From Elmis aenea (taxonomy: Eukaryota > Arthropoda > Insecta > Coleoptera > Elmidae), in assembly GCA_947652605.1 (NCBI GenBank), contig OX393577.1, positions 1,302,868 to 1,366,867 of the forward strand: 64,000 nt of DNA. Reading direction: 5' to 3'. Below, piece by piece: positions 23,001-30,239 of this stretch. Both the position numbers and the translations under genes were made by a program. Below the pieces are notes generated by a model that was not told the DNA's origin, made no database searches, and saw only the letters and a program-made list of their open reading frames with translations. Positions within the stretch are counted from its first letter, which is position 1. Every line of letters starts with the position of its first letter.

Positions 23001-25056
23001 CTGTGTCTGCAACTAAGACCATGTCGTCAGCGAACATTAGCTCCGCTATGTTAATTTTTTCCAGTTGCCTAGGTGAAACGGTCTCATTTTTTGTTTTACT
23101 TTTTTCATTACCCCATCTATAACTACTGAGAATAATAGTGGACTGAGCACGCATCCTTGTTTTAAGCCTTCTTTTGTTTCAAACTCTTCCGACTCTTCAT
23201 TTTGTGTTCTTACAATATTCACCGTTTTTTCGTACATCGCTTTTATTATGTCGATTGTTTCTATTTCTATTCCCTTCCTTCTTAGTTCCTTCCATACGTC
23301 TTTTCTTTTGATTTTATACATAGATAATACAGTATCAATAACTATATTTTTCAGAACTGGGTATTTTTAAAGTAATTTTATATCATTTTTTAAAATGTGA
23401 ATGTAACAAGTAACATTCAAATTATATTTTGCTTGTATTTAGTGTTTCATATTTTAATTAAAAAAATGTATGTACAATATCCATCAATTAACAAAAGACC
23501 CTCTCAGTCGTAGCATTAGTACCAGAATACGCAAATTCAACCATTCTTTTTATATGTTGACATGGACATGATGGCACATGATTCTGTTTTAAATGTTTGG
23601 AGATCTCTACCAACTTCATATCCGAATCTATATTAGCATTAATCTAATCCTGCACTTTTTCTTCTGTGATATATTGTTTTTCATACAAAACACCATAATA
23701 AAGTGCACTTTCATTTGAATTTTAATGGGGGACATTTATGAGTAAGGGAAAATAAGTTCAAATGTGGGACATACCCCCGTAATGGAGGACGTCTGGCCAC
23801 TTTAGTGTACTGCAACATCAAATGTCATACACTTGTGATAGTTTTACTTTCTAAAATTTAAATAATTGTAATCGACAACTGTCAAGTCATATGAAGGAAA
23901 AGTTTTAAAATAACACAATTTTCATGAATTTTTCTTGATAAAATGTCTTTGCCTACCTAAATTACAAATTTAAATTATTTGTGATTGATTCTTTCCAGAA
24001 AGAAAGTATCTTAAAGACAATTTGCTAAACTCACCAGTAGTGCAGTTTTGAGTTTACCTAGATTAGCAGTTAAGTATTTAAAATGTGCCATCATAAGTAT
24101 AGATTTTAAAAAAAGAGAGAAATATTATAGCAAACTGATTATTTGCTATGCATACAATGATGTGATAGAGAAAATTTTGTATGCAGATAAAATACTCTAA
24201 ACAAAGTGGTAATGTTCATGTAAATAAACTTTAGGAATATATCAATAGAAGGCTTAGTTAATTAACAGCAAATAAAATCAACTCTAAAGCCATAAACCTT
24301 GAAATTTAAGAATCGAAACCATGATCTGATTTAAAAATTGTGGTAAAAAAGACTCTAGGTTTAAAGATCATAAGCAGTTTGGTAGTGAATGTTTCATCCT
24401 AATGGGTGACAAATTTTCATTCATGTTTCCTTAAAAAAAAGATTATTGCAAGCATCGAAACAGTGACCTTTTTTTTTAAATGTTATGTATACTTTTAGTA
24501 TGAAAACATGAAACAGCCGAACTGTAAAACTAGGTTTCATAAATGCATTTGGAATTTTGGAAACCCAATCTTAATTAAATATTTTCCTAAAATATTAGCT
24601 AATATAAAATGTAGAACTTATATGATTCTAAAGTTCCAAAGGTTTTTTTTTATTAAAAATTAAGTGAAAGTTTTTACCATCAATTTTGCAACATATTATA
24701 ATTTGACATATTTAGGTTTTTGTACTGAACGAAAAGTAATCTTAAACGCATGTTAGCGCATCTTAATTGTGTGCTAGATGTATTGCATTGGTCTAGTATT
24801 TATTTCTTAATTCTTGATTTTATAATCTGGCGTACAAGTAAGTTTCATAGTAGCATTGAAAAATAAAGACGAAAAATATTTGTATGTATAAATACTTAAT
24901 ATTTGATTTGTATCATTTTGTTATTAGCAATTAATAATAATATGGTATATAGAAACTTATCAATTTAGATGTTTATAATTAAAGTAAATGTATTTAAAAT
25001 TATAGGCTGAAATTAGAAGACTGCCACGAGCACCCAATCCTGACAAGTTTATGTAA
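1728..25056 (+). CDS. RNF216: RNF216/TRIAD3-like RBR E3 ubiquitin ligase, 3' part (six exons)
   Basis: Joined exons: 1728-2058, 6338-6616, 10386-10675, 13921-14070, 20699-20885, 25006-25056. All splice junctions are GT-AG, all phases match, and together they encode about 428 residues. RBR ligases receive ubiquitin from an E2 on a catalytic cysteine in RING2 and pass it to substrates. The order here (pre-RING region, RING1, IBR, RING2, lysine/glutamate-rich tail) is that of RNF216, not of parkin or ariadne. The catalytic cysteine is expected in the GLDGCNKMTC segment at 13964-13966. The N-terminal part is missing, since family members are substantially longer. Introns are large because they are full of transposons: LINEs, hAT, mariner and foldbacks. 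The identification rests on spacing of the zinc ligands and overall similarity to the family; no database search was possible. Confidence 0.88.
2059..3189. other. Intron with old repeat fragments, including a 2.4-2.56 kb repeat copy
   Basis: The segment at about 2440-2560 is the reverse complement of 18618-18870 together with the flank at 14262-14277. It contains CTTCTTGTGGTATTACCCCC at about 2532-2551. It preserves the uninterrupted form of the site into which the LINE at 14278-18617 inserted. ACCCTGTA near 2262 looks like the end of a TATACAGGGTG-type element. No coding signal was seen. Confidence 0.5.
3190..4340 (-). pseudogene. Non-LTR retrotransposon (LINE) reverse transcriptase fragment, decayed
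   Basis: Minus-strand frames encode reverse-transcriptase blocks: PIFKKGDNKDCNNYRGIMLL (at about 4180-4260), SQSGFRKGRSVQDH, then RQGGGMSPILFTIFIDNII and ECVFADEIVIMAKNE, followed by the thumb (VQYFDYLGVTIENSG). The catalytic F-A-D-D box reads FADE, and a frame change separates the finger and palm segments, so it is inactive. The style (NYRGI, RQGG-[CG]-[ML]SP) is RTE/CR1-like. The element lacks the endonuclease and is 5' truncated. Confidence 0.85.
4593..5708. repeat. Foldback element, terminal repeats about 35 bp, ends AGGTGGGTTCAGACG
   Basis: AGGTGGGTTCAGACGTATAT at about 4716 is matched in reverse complement by ATACGTCTGGACCCACTT at about 5634-5651. The repeats continue inward with ACATGTAATGTAATG copies on both sides. 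The internal sequence holds more of these ACATGTAATG-type motifs. Outside it, TATACAGGGAG at about 4594 and CACCCGGTATA at about 5700 suggest that it sits inside an older TATACAGGGTG-type element. The terminal GGTGGGT-CAGAC motif is shared with the element at 19653-20290. No protein is encoded. Confidence 0.6.
6338..6616 (+). CDS. RNF216: RNF216-like exon: coiled region and RING1
   Basis: The acceptor is TTTCCAG before 6338 and the donor is CAG|GTGATA. Length is 279 nt, phase 0 to phase 0. A charged helix (HIKEEEVKRQKKIEEANN) leads into RING1 with the ligand pattern CDCC, then C-x3-CPFC-x2-C. The pattern and the following FGEGKLEFPC segment match RNF216 RING1. Confidence 0.88.
6992..8297. repeat. 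Large foldback element of the TATACAGGGTG class
   Basis: The left end TATACAGGGTGATTCAGTTT at 6992 pairs with AAACTGAATCACTCGGTATA ending near 8297. The inverted arms extend for several hundred bases on each side; for example the GATAGTGCATTA region near 7221 pairs with its complement near 8060. The left arm is interrupted at 7298-7761 by a hAT-like element. No open reading frame is evident. This is a non-autonomous hairpin-type element. Confidence 0.75.
7298..7761. mobile_element. hAT-like non-autonomous element rich in AACCGGTT, nested in a foldback arm
   Basis: The terminal inverted repeats are CAGGGCATGAAACCG (left) and, read inward from the right, CAAGGCTCGAAACCG. They are flanked by near-identical 8-bp sequences, ATATTTTT (7290-7297) and TTATTTTT (7762-7769). 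The interior has many AACCGGTT and TTAACCGTTA motifs. The 8-bp duplication and CAGGG-type ends fit hAT MITEs. Arm-to-arm comparison of the host foldback shows that this block is absent from the other arm. Confidence 0.7.
8614..9838 (+). pseudogene. Mariner-family transposon with decayed transposase
   Basis: The terminal repeats CGAGGTAAGCGCCAAAATTT (8614) and, from the right, CGAGGTGAGCGCCAGCATTT are bounded by TA on both sides (8612-8613, 9839-9840), as expected for Tc1/mariner. The 1.2-kb length is typical of mariner. The + strand encodes the paired-helix DNA-binding region (from about 8775, KIEYRAVIKFLTRERLSP), then stops near 8990, then a second segment at 9104-9682. That segment includes a TGDE-like VTGNET block, TIFWDCEGIILIDF, LLHGNAPWHTA and PDMAPSDYYLFGNLKKDLRG. 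Several stops and shifts make it inactive. The right end is present twice in tandem. Confidence 0.88.
9753..9838. repeat. Tandemly duplicated right end of the mariner element
   Basis: Two direct copies of about 43 bp, 9753-9796 and 9797-9838, each run from a T-run and CTTAGTCAGGC to GGCGCTCACCTC. Only the outer copy is followed by the TA target site. The copies differ by a few substitutions, so the duplication is not very recent. Confidence 0.75.
10386..10675 (+). CDS. RNF216: RNF216-like exon: IBR domain
   Basis: The acceptor is CTTTTTTTAG before 10386 and the donor is TTAG|GTATGT. Length is 290 nt, starting in phase 0 and leaving two bases (AG). The in-between-RING domain shows the ligands CPFC, then KCLNKDC, then CRLC and a His/Cys pair near HIPFHCDE. 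The exon ends in the helix IENKMTEALV that leads to RING2. Confidence 0.88.
11091..11450. repeat. Three degenerate tandem repeats, about 135 bp each
   Basis: Three successive units begin near 11091, 11228 and 11365. Each carries AGTTGAGACAAACGGCATTT or a close variant, followed by AGAAAAATAAACTCTATAACAT and a T/A-rich tail. The third unit runs directly into the left arm of the hairpin at 11428-12157. No coding capacity was seen. Confidence 0.65.
11428..12157. repeat. Giant hairpin, arms about 325 bp, loop about 75 bp
   Basis: The left arm (about 11428-11755) and right arm (about 11826-12157) are long imperfect reverse complements. For example, GTGACGTCACCGACAT at about 11495 pairs with ATGTCGGTGACGTTAC near 12080, and GTCATTCAGATTCCACTGAT near the tip pairs with its complement. 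The tip region (about 11756-11825) is unpaired. This is probably a non-autonomous foldback element. Confidence 0.75.
12167..13762. repeat. TATACAGGGTG-ended composite element
   Basis: The left end TATACAGGGTGATTGA at 12167 and right end TCAATCACCCTGTATA near 13762 are inverted. Inside, a second inverted pair (near 12480-12530 and 13140-13190, with TTAATATTAGGGTA and its complement) indicates a foldback core. The right 200 bp match the right end of the element at 57176-59344 and the segment at 62030-62200. A region near 12605-12650 is related in reverse complement to about 27540-27600. Confidence 0.5.
13921..14070 (+). CDS. RNF216: RNF216-like exon: RING2 with catalytic cysteine
   Basis: The acceptor is CTTTTTGCAG before 13921 and the donor is CATTT|GTAAGT. 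The first base completes an Arg codon; two bases are left at the end. The RING2 core reads CYKC, GLDGCNKMTCSCG, MMCYVC, then KHF. By comparison with RBR ligases the first cysteine of GCNKMTC (13964-13966) is the thioester-forming residue, and it is intact. Confidence 0.9.
14343..15042 (-). pseudogene. LINE reverse transcriptase thumb and C-terminal region (downstream of the hAT insertion)
   Basis: This continues the same LINE after the hAT: MNINITKTKVMVIAKN, SFKYLGTIIAENGKLEEDLN, NAVYVPILTYSSETW. After a frame change near 14640-14750 it continues with MRFLRRIEGCRLIDKISNE, LRWLGHLLRMPESRYAKI, GKRIRGRPRIKWEKEV and NDRKEWRNIIQ. Splitting into two frames shows decay after insertion. Confidence 0.85.
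15110..15325 (-). pseudogene. hAT transposase C-terminal dimerisation fragment
   Basis: On the minus strand from about 15320 the reading is ASAERSFSTMRRIKTFTRS. After a one-base shift it is DNRLSALALISIEKKINATY. A-x-x-ERSFS-x-x-x-RIK-x-x-x-R and RL-x-x-LALLSIE are the signature of the hAT dimerisation domain. It sits at the correct end of the element, after a large internal deletion relative to the N-terminal fragment. Confidence 0.8.
15665..15927 (-). pseudogene. hAT transposase N-terminal fragment with TTF-type zinc finger
   Basis: It starts with ATG at 15927 (MDNQSNDETVVYNNC). It continues to KTFQRYFNREIYEKIAWICG, where the frame breaks near 15700; the next frame reads KLFCWVCILLSQQ. W-x-x-G-C followed by LFCxxC is typical of the TTF-type finger at the start of ZMYM1-like hAT transposases. 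It is truncated and frameshifted. Confidence 0.65.
16491..17369 (-). pseudogene. LINE reverse transcriptase, fingers and palm (upstream of the hAT insertion)
   Basis: The blocks are KIGKAAGHDGVLPEMIKYIG (about 17190-17260), then, after a frame change near 17020-17100, CGFRPGRSTQDLIF, FIDLSKAFDRVPREKIW, VRQGGTLSPLLFIILMDKII and ELAFADDVVLLASEKDLQ. The FADD box is intact. The frame then runs into the hAT terminus at 16482, where the reading changes to hAT-derived residues. Confidence 0.85.
17377..18617 (-). pseudogene. LINE apurinic-type endonuclease domain (5' truncated)
   Basis: The frame is open from the truncation point at about 18614, starting at the LGLTETK motif that contains the catalytic glutamate region. 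It continues through GVACVVSKQWSEKIKRWKG, VVAAYGPNEN, RTIIVGDFKGRVGND, HKYTREVKSRDETSIIDYI and GSDHYLLM. The usual DFN motif reads DFK, a change at a catalytic position, so this copy is probably inactive. The last part (about 17377-17700) is a basic linker. N-terminal endonuclease motifs are missing through 5' truncation. Confidence 0.85.
18618..18870. repeat. Repeat flanking the LINE; related copy at 2440-2560
   Basis: The region reads TAATACCACAAGAGGTT onward. In reverse complement its far part (18770-18860, with AATTTTTACCTCGAATGGTA and CAAATGGTTTAAACGTCACA in the other orientation) matches about 2440-2540. This is the older repeat into which the LINE inserted. Confidence 0.55.
19653..20290. 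mobile_element. TTAA-flanked inverted-repeat element (older, outer)
   Basis: GGTGGGTACAGACATGCAAC at 19653 is matched exactly in reverse complement at about 20271-20290. TTAA lies immediately outside both ends (19649-19652 and 20291-20294). The inverted repeats continue past the nested insertion: CATCGTATAGTAACACCG at 19917 pairs with its complement near 20264. TTAA target sites are typical of piggyBac-type elements, although the GGTGGG terminus is not the classical piggyBac end. No transposase is encoded. Confidence 0.75.
19682..19916. mobile_element. 235-bp MITE nested in the TTAA element
   Basis: The terminal inverted repeats are CGTGGGCTTACTGCAAAAAC (left) and CGTCGGCTTACTGCAAAAAC (right, inward), extending to about 29 bp (CTGACCAAGT). 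CATCG is duplicated at 19677-19681 and 19917-19921. Removing the block restores the continuous arm of the outer element, as read from its intact right arm. Confidence 0.85.
20699..20885 (+). CDS. RNF216: RNF216-like exon: post-RING2 tail
   Basis: The acceptor is ATTTTTAG before 20699 and the donor is CAA|GTAAGT. The first base completes a Leu codon, followed by CPLYSDTNKLHQEQVL and an acidic/basic tail. CPLY continues the zinc-binding end of RING2 (H..C) seen in RNF216. Phase 0 at the end fits the next exon. Confidence 0.85.
20950..22009. repeat. Intronic repeat debris with TACAGGGTG-type ends
   Basis: CACCCTGTATA at about 21050 and TACAGGGTGGCCTATTTTCG at about 21152 mark ends of TATACAGGGTG-class elements. 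The following CATACAGGGTATCTCGGTTA resembles the start of the repeat at 37132 (GAGGTATCTCGGTTACC). CATCCTGTATA at about 21660 may be another end. No coding signal was found. Confidence 0.4.
22220..23316 (-). pseudogene. 5'-truncated LINE (reverse transcriptase to C-terminus)
   Basis: A perfect 12-bp target duplication TACATAGATAAT lies at 22208-22219 and 23317-23328. The minus strand encodes MYKIKRKDVWKELRRKGIEI, then EGLKQGCVLSPLLFSVVIDG, INIAELMFADDMVLVADTEK, SFKYLGVIIEKNGGIDKEI, ALLYGSETWTL, LGWLGHIYRM and KRGRPRKTWQDEV. It spans three frames, so small indels have accumulated, but FADD is intact. The endonuclease and the reverse transcriptase N-terminus are missing. It belongs to the same broad clade as the other LINEs here but is a different family from the one at 14278-18617. 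Confidence 0.88.
23475..23720 (-). pseudogene. hAT transposase C-terminal remnant
   Basis: The minus strand reads KLVEISKHLKQNHVPSCPCQ followed by KRMVEFAYSGTNATTERVF. The S-G-[TS]-N-A-x-x-ERVF motif is the hAT dimerisation signature. A stop lies upstream, and the reading ends soon after the motif, before the leucine-rich continuation. It supports calling 22010-23803 a hAT derivative. Confidence 0.6.
25006..25056 (+). CDS. RNF216: RNF216-like terminal exon
   Basis: The acceptor is AAATTATAG before 25006. Sixteen codons (AEIRRLPRAPNPDKFM) are followed by TAA at 25054-25056. A splice donor (AT|GTAAGA) overlaps the stop, so an isoform could skip it: joined to an acceptor at 25849 (exon from 25850) it would read four other residues and stop. 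The TAA ending is the simpler model. Confidence 0.7.
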   Translation, partial: AEIRRLPRAPNPDKFM

Positions 25057-27001
25057 GAAATTTAAAATGGACGTCTTGAAATTTATGATATAATTCTTCT
25101 CTAACTCTTTATTTTTAGCTGATGACTTTAGATTTTAGTTGATGAATTTTAACATGTTGTTTATGTTTATTTGTGTTCTGCTAAGAAAATATTGAAATGT
25201 TGAAAATTATTTATGTTGTTAGCAGAATCTTTTATTTTTAGTATTAATATTTTTTAAGGTGTATTTAAATTGCAATATTGTTATAAATGTATAGGCCAAA
25301 TTAATCACTTAAAATTCAAGTAAATTACTGCATATAATTCTTGAAATTTCACATTGGATTACTTTATTAACTGTAGATTACACTATTATTTTTGCTTTAT
25401 TTTAAATTTAGTAAACATTTCATTTTGGTGTTCCTAAGTTAACATGCATTTACTTTAAATATGTTTAATTTTTAATTAACAACAGACTTCTTGGTTGTTG
25501 TACATAAGTATAATTATTAACTTAAATGATTGTGTAATTTTTGTTGGTTCATTATATCTAAAATACAACAAAGTACAACTTAAACCTTAAATGAAATAAC
25601 CGTAAAAGCTGGACATCCTGACAGTTTATTTTATACAAAAATGTAGATCTAAATCAACTTGTATGTATAAAAATTTTTAAATTAGTAAATTAAAGACAAG
25701 TGCAGTTAATTTGTTAGTAGATAATATATTTTGAGAAGATAAAGTGCAGTATTGTTACTCAAATTAATCAAACTAGTTTAATAGTGTGCAGTTACCATCT
25801 CGTGGTTATATTGGCTTTTTTTTTAAATATTGTTAAATTTTTTTCATAGAGTTTACCTTTAACTGATGAGAACCTATATTTAAGTAAAATTTGCCATGAT
25901 GCTGTGATGAAATGTTTTGTTAATGTAAGTAAACCCATAAATCGATATTTTTGTATTTACCTTAATAATTAAAGAAAAATGGGTTATTTGTGAAGTTTAA
26001 TATCCCTAACCAAATTTAAATAGTATAACTATAACATATAGTAAAAAGTGGTCAACTTTAGATTGAATAAGTGTGCACAGGCACATAATACTTTTACAGT
26101 GTTCAAAAATGTTATGAAACGTGCCAATATCTCATTGTTGGTGGTCATTTACTACATGACCTTAAATTGTTTTTAACTATACACAGTGCTTTGTTTTTTG
26201 CATACTGTTAAGTAACTTTGTTTTCTTAAATAGAACCACCTATATGTCTTTTAATTTGTCGTTCAAAAATGTAATAGGCCTTGTGTACCTAAAATCAATT
26301 GGATTTGACTTATTCTAGTTTTTTTTTTTGAAAATGTAGACAGGAACAACTACAAAAATATAAGTAATGCCCTAATGTCACAACGATTTTTTTTTACACT
26401 TTAGCTGACAATAGTGTTACAGTGATTGTTGACCAGTAAAAATTTTAAAATAATACACGGGTTGTTTTTTATGCCCGATCCAATTGGCTACACTTCAAAC
26501 ACGATAAAGTAAATTTTTTTTAATGGTAGACCCTATATATTTTTACATTTTCTTATCAATAATTGAATTGTATTTAAAAACTATTGGAGGTATATTGTCT
26601 CTAAAATTAATATTTCTCTAGTTATTACAGTTTTAATGATGATTTACAGTAGCTCCATAAATAAATAATTTGTAGGACATTTTATGTAACAAAGAAATTT
26701 GTTCCAATGTTTTGATTGTTTTTTAAATTAATTTATATTCTAGCAAAAAATACAGCTTAATTGTGAAAATAGCTTAGTGTTTGACATTTAAAACAAATTT
26801 TCGATATATTTTTAAAGTGTACTGGTTTTAAGATATTTTTAAAGTCACTAGTTTATTCATTTAAATATTGTGTTGGTGGCTGCAATTCATCATTAATCAA
26901 AGGAATTCGCTATGACATTGCTAAGTTCTTAAATATTAATATTTTTCTAGAGCCCTGTTTTTCAAAAAAACAACCCAAAACGAATTGATTTTAGGTACAA
27001 A
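25057..27001 (+). other. Probable 3' UTR and downstream non-coding sequence of the RNF216-like gene
   Basis: This AT-rich stretch has no open frame of note. No consensus AATAAA occurs soon after the stop; an AATAAA in a run near 26660 is the clearest candidate. Inverted matches around GTACCTAAAATCAATT (26285) and AATTGATTTTAGGTAC (about 26984) hint at a foldback element of about 0.7 kb covering 26.28-27.0 kb. Confidence 0.3.
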
Positions 27002-28067
27002 CAGTGGCGACAATAGAAGCAGATCCCGGCTAGGGACACACAAAAAAATTTATATATTTTTTTAAACTAAATATGTGAGCCGTTTATTTTGAAAGTGACC
27101 TAAGTCCGTTTGTCAATTTTTTGTTGTTGACAGTGGTAATGTTTATAATTTGAGATTAGCTGTCATGAACAACAATTTGCTGTTAAAAATATTCAAAGTA
27201 TATGATAATTTTGAACACATAAATTTTCAAACTTAATTAAAAACATTACTTTGAAAGTGGCCCAAGTCCACTTCATTATTAATAATGTCCGAAAGTGCAG
27301 ATCTTCAAATTTCCGAAGGGAGTGATGAAGGTAATTTTAATGAATAAGTAGTACCTAATTAATATTTAAAAAGTTAACGTCACTTTTTGGACAGTTCCTT
27401 TAGTTAAGTAGTCATTATGTTTAATTAATGCAGTAAAATAAAAATTCACGCAATGCACAATTACAACTGAATTTAAACTTAAAATATTAAATTAAAGTAA
27501 TTATTAAACCCATGGGGAAGAATAAAACAATAAAGGTCAACTCACACCGGCACGATCTCGACGTGGTCACGGGTGCGGCCTCGGTCACGATAATTAGTAA
27601 AACGTGTATAAGAAGTTTGAAGGCATTTGCATTAGTTTTAAGAAAATCGATTTTTTTGTCGAAAAAAGTGCAAAGACTAAAGCCTTTGTGCTTTTCCCAT
27701 TGTTTCGAAAAATTAAAAATCGTATTTAGGGGCTAATAATCCTTAATTTGGTCAAAAATAACGTGCATAAGAAGTTTGAAGCCATTTGCATTAGTTTTAA
27801 GAAAATCGATTTTTTTGTCGAAAAAAGTGCAGACTTATAGCCTTTGTACTTTTCCCATTTTTTCGAAAAATTAAAAATCGTATTTAGGGGCTAATAATCT
27901 TTAATTTGGCCATAAATTACGTGTATAAGAAGTTAAAAGCCATATGGTTGTTTGTTTTTAGTATTTTAGCACAAAATGTACAGCTCTTCGTCCGTTTATC
28001 GATTTATTACGATCCTAAAGGGGGATAGGGTTTGACCCCTTGCAACGCCCTCCTGCCTAAGCCACTG
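27002..28067. mobile_element. Candidate hAT-like element with internal tandem repeat
   Basis: CAGTGGCGACAATAGAAGC at 27002 and, inward from the right end at 28067, CAGTGGCTTAGGCAGGAGG resemble paired hAT termini. The flanking 8 bp agree only partly (GGTACAAA versus GTATACAG), so boundaries are tentative. A short ATG-led exon-like stretch (MSESADLQISEGSDE, from about 27285, then a GT) lies inside. No transposase domain was recognised. Confidence 0.3.
27600..27930. repeat. Two tandem copies of a roughly 165-bp dispersed repeat
   Basis: Units begin near 27600 and 27765. Each has AAGAAGTTTGAAG-CATTTGC, TTAGTTTTAAGAAAATCGAT, TTTTTTGTCGAAAAAAGTGC, and AAAAATTAAAAATCGTATTT. Related single copies lie at about 38870-39030, 45050-45220 and 54470-54640 (the last two inverted). 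Confidence 0.7.
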
Positions 28068-28567
28068 GTATACAGGATGTTTCTCTTAAGGATATGGCAC
28101 TATTTATTGCAATCTCCGTAAATAATAAAAATACAAGGTTGGTTAAATCGAACAAAATGTAGCTCTTCATAGGAATAAACAATACTTCTTTATCAACGGT
28201 TTCTTCTGGGGTTTTAAATGTGATAAAACTTTAATAGGTTTTTAGAGAAGCTGCTTAGAAAACACTTAAGAATATGTTGTGTTCATGAAAAAATTGTCAT
28301 TTTAAAATAACTCCAAAAATCACCTCATCAATATGAAACACACTGTATTGCACAAAAATGTTTTTGGCTAATTATTATACTTTTTTTGTTTCACACATAT
28401 TAGCTCTAAACAATAAATTGTTTATAGTGTTTACTACTTCTATAATAACAAGCGTCTGTTCAAGGATAAGAAACCGTAGTAATTTGGATAACCTAATAAC
28501 ATAAAAATAATCCTCTTAGGTTTATACTATCAACAACATTACTGACCATTTGATCATCTTGGAATTA

Positions 28568-29862
28568 CCAACGGCCAAAAACTATTGCTTGGACGAATGG
28601 ATGACCCTGCCAACTTCTTAGTTATACCTATTTTAGCTTAGATAATTAGAAAAACGTTTTTTCGGCGGTGGCGGCGATACAAAGAATTTTTCAAAAAACT
28701 ATTGCTTGAACGAATGGATGACCCTGCCACCTTCTTATTTATAGCTATTTTAGCTTAGATAATTAGAAAAACGTTTTTTCGGCGGTGGCGGCGATACAAA
28801 GAATTTTTCAAAAAACTATTGCTTGGACGAATGGATGACACTGCCACCTTCTTATTTATTCCTATTTTAGCTTAGATAATTAGAAAAACGTTTTTTCGGC
28901 GGTGGCGGCGATACAAAGAATTTTTCAAAAAACTATTGCTTGGACGAATGGATGACCCTGCCAACTTCTTAGTTATACCTATTTTAGCTTAGATAATTAG
29001 AAAAACGTTTTTTCGGCGGTGGCAGCGATACAAAGAATTTTTCAAAAAACTATTGCTTGGACGAATGGATGACACTGCCACCTTCTTATTTATTCCTATT
29101 TTAGCTTAGATAATTAGAAAAACGTTTTTTCGGCGGTGGCGGCGATACAAAGAATTTTTCAAAAAACTATTGCTTGGACGAATGGATGACCCTGCCATCT
29201 TCTCATTTATACCTATTGTAGCTTAGATAATTAAAAAAACGTTTTTTCGGCGGTGGCGGCGATTTAAAGAATTTTTCAAAAAACTATTATTGCTTGGGCG
29301 AAGGGATGACCCTGCCATCTTCTCATTTATACCTATTGTAGCTTAGATAATTAGAAAAACGTTTTTTCGGCGGTGGCGGCGATTCAAAGAATTTTTCAAA
29401 AAACTATTGCTTGGACGAATGGATGACCCTGCCAACTTCTTAGTTATACCTATTTTAGCTTAGATAATTAGAAAAACGTTTTTTCGGCGGTGGCGGCGAT
29501 ACAAAGAATTTTTCAAAAAACTATTGCTTGGACGAATGGATGACCCTGCCATCTTCTCATTTATACCTATTGTAGCTTAGATAATTAAAAAAACGTTTTT
29601 TCGGCGGTGGCGGCGATTTAAAGAATTTTTCAAAAAACTATTATTGCTTGGGCGAAGGGATGACCCTGCCATCTTCTCATTTATACCTATTGTAGCTTAG
29701 ATAATTAGAAAAACGTTTTTTCGGCGGTGGCGGCGATTCAAAGAATTTTTCAAAAAACTATTGCTTGGACGAATGGATGACCCTGCCTTTTCATTTATAC
29801 CTATTGTAGCTTAGATAATTAGAAAAACGTTTTTTCGCCGGTGGCGATTCAAAGATTTTTTT
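28568..29862. repeat. Tandem satellite, about 117-bp unit, 11 copies
   Basis: Each unit carries ACTATTGCTTGGACGAATGG, ATGACCCTGCC, TAGCTTAGATAATTAGAAAA and ACGTTTTTTCGGCGGTGGCG. Copies start near 28583, 28703, 28817, 28935, 29050, 29167, 29289, 29403, 29520, 29640 and 29758. Sequence variants repeat in blocks: 29167-29400 is almost the same as 29520-29755. This gives a higher-order pattern of about three units. Confidence 0.92.
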
Positions 29863-30049
29863 TTTTTTCATTTTTTGTTTTCAGTTGTAAATACTGTTAA
29901 TACCCAGTAGTCTGAAATTGGTATAAATTTATTGTGTCAATTTAAAGATTAAAAGACGATCACAAATTAATTTTTAATCTTTTTAATCTAATATAACAAC
30001 ATATATCAAATTACAAAAACCTCAAAATTTCAACTTTGTACTTGTGCAA

Positions 30050-30130
30050 GGGCTTACATATACAGCTTTGGAACTTAAATAAAGAATCACTTGAAAAAGA
30101 TGCCATACCATAGCATCGAAACGTTGTGAT
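30050..30130 (+). other. Stem-loop with CGAAACG motif (ribozyme-like, tentative)
   Basis: TCAC, then TTGAAAAAGATGC, CATACCAT, GCATCGAAACGTT and GTGA. The GATGC/GCATC pair forms a helix next to CGAAACG, and TCAC can pair with GTGA. This resembles the stem II and GAAAC part of a hammerhead ribozyme, but the canonical CTGATGA segment is not intact. Similar CGAAACGT motifs recur elsewhere in the window. Confidence 0.2.
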
Positions 30131-30239
30131 AACATGCTAATAAGCTAGTATTTCAATTAAACCTTACAAACCCAATACTTAATTTTTAAATTATCATCAA
30201 GAAAAGGTAACAATAAAAATCCAATACTATATATATATA

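Larger units (their letters stand above)
22010..23803. mobile_element. hAT-type element containing a LINE insertion
   Basis: The 8-bp sequence AGTGTACT at 22002-22009 and 23804-23811 flanks inverted ends GTAAAGTGTCCAGATGG and, inward from the right, AAAGTGGCCAGACGTCC. A hAT transposase C-terminal remnant lies inside near the right end, on the minus strand. About 1.1 kb of the interior is a LINE with its own target duplication. The exact terminal base is uncertain because the ends are not a standard CAG. Confidence 0.6.

Noticed and set aside
28568..29862. CRISPR-like array
   Set aside because: Units are contiguous and similar along their whole length with no unique spacers, and the genome is animal; it is a satellite.
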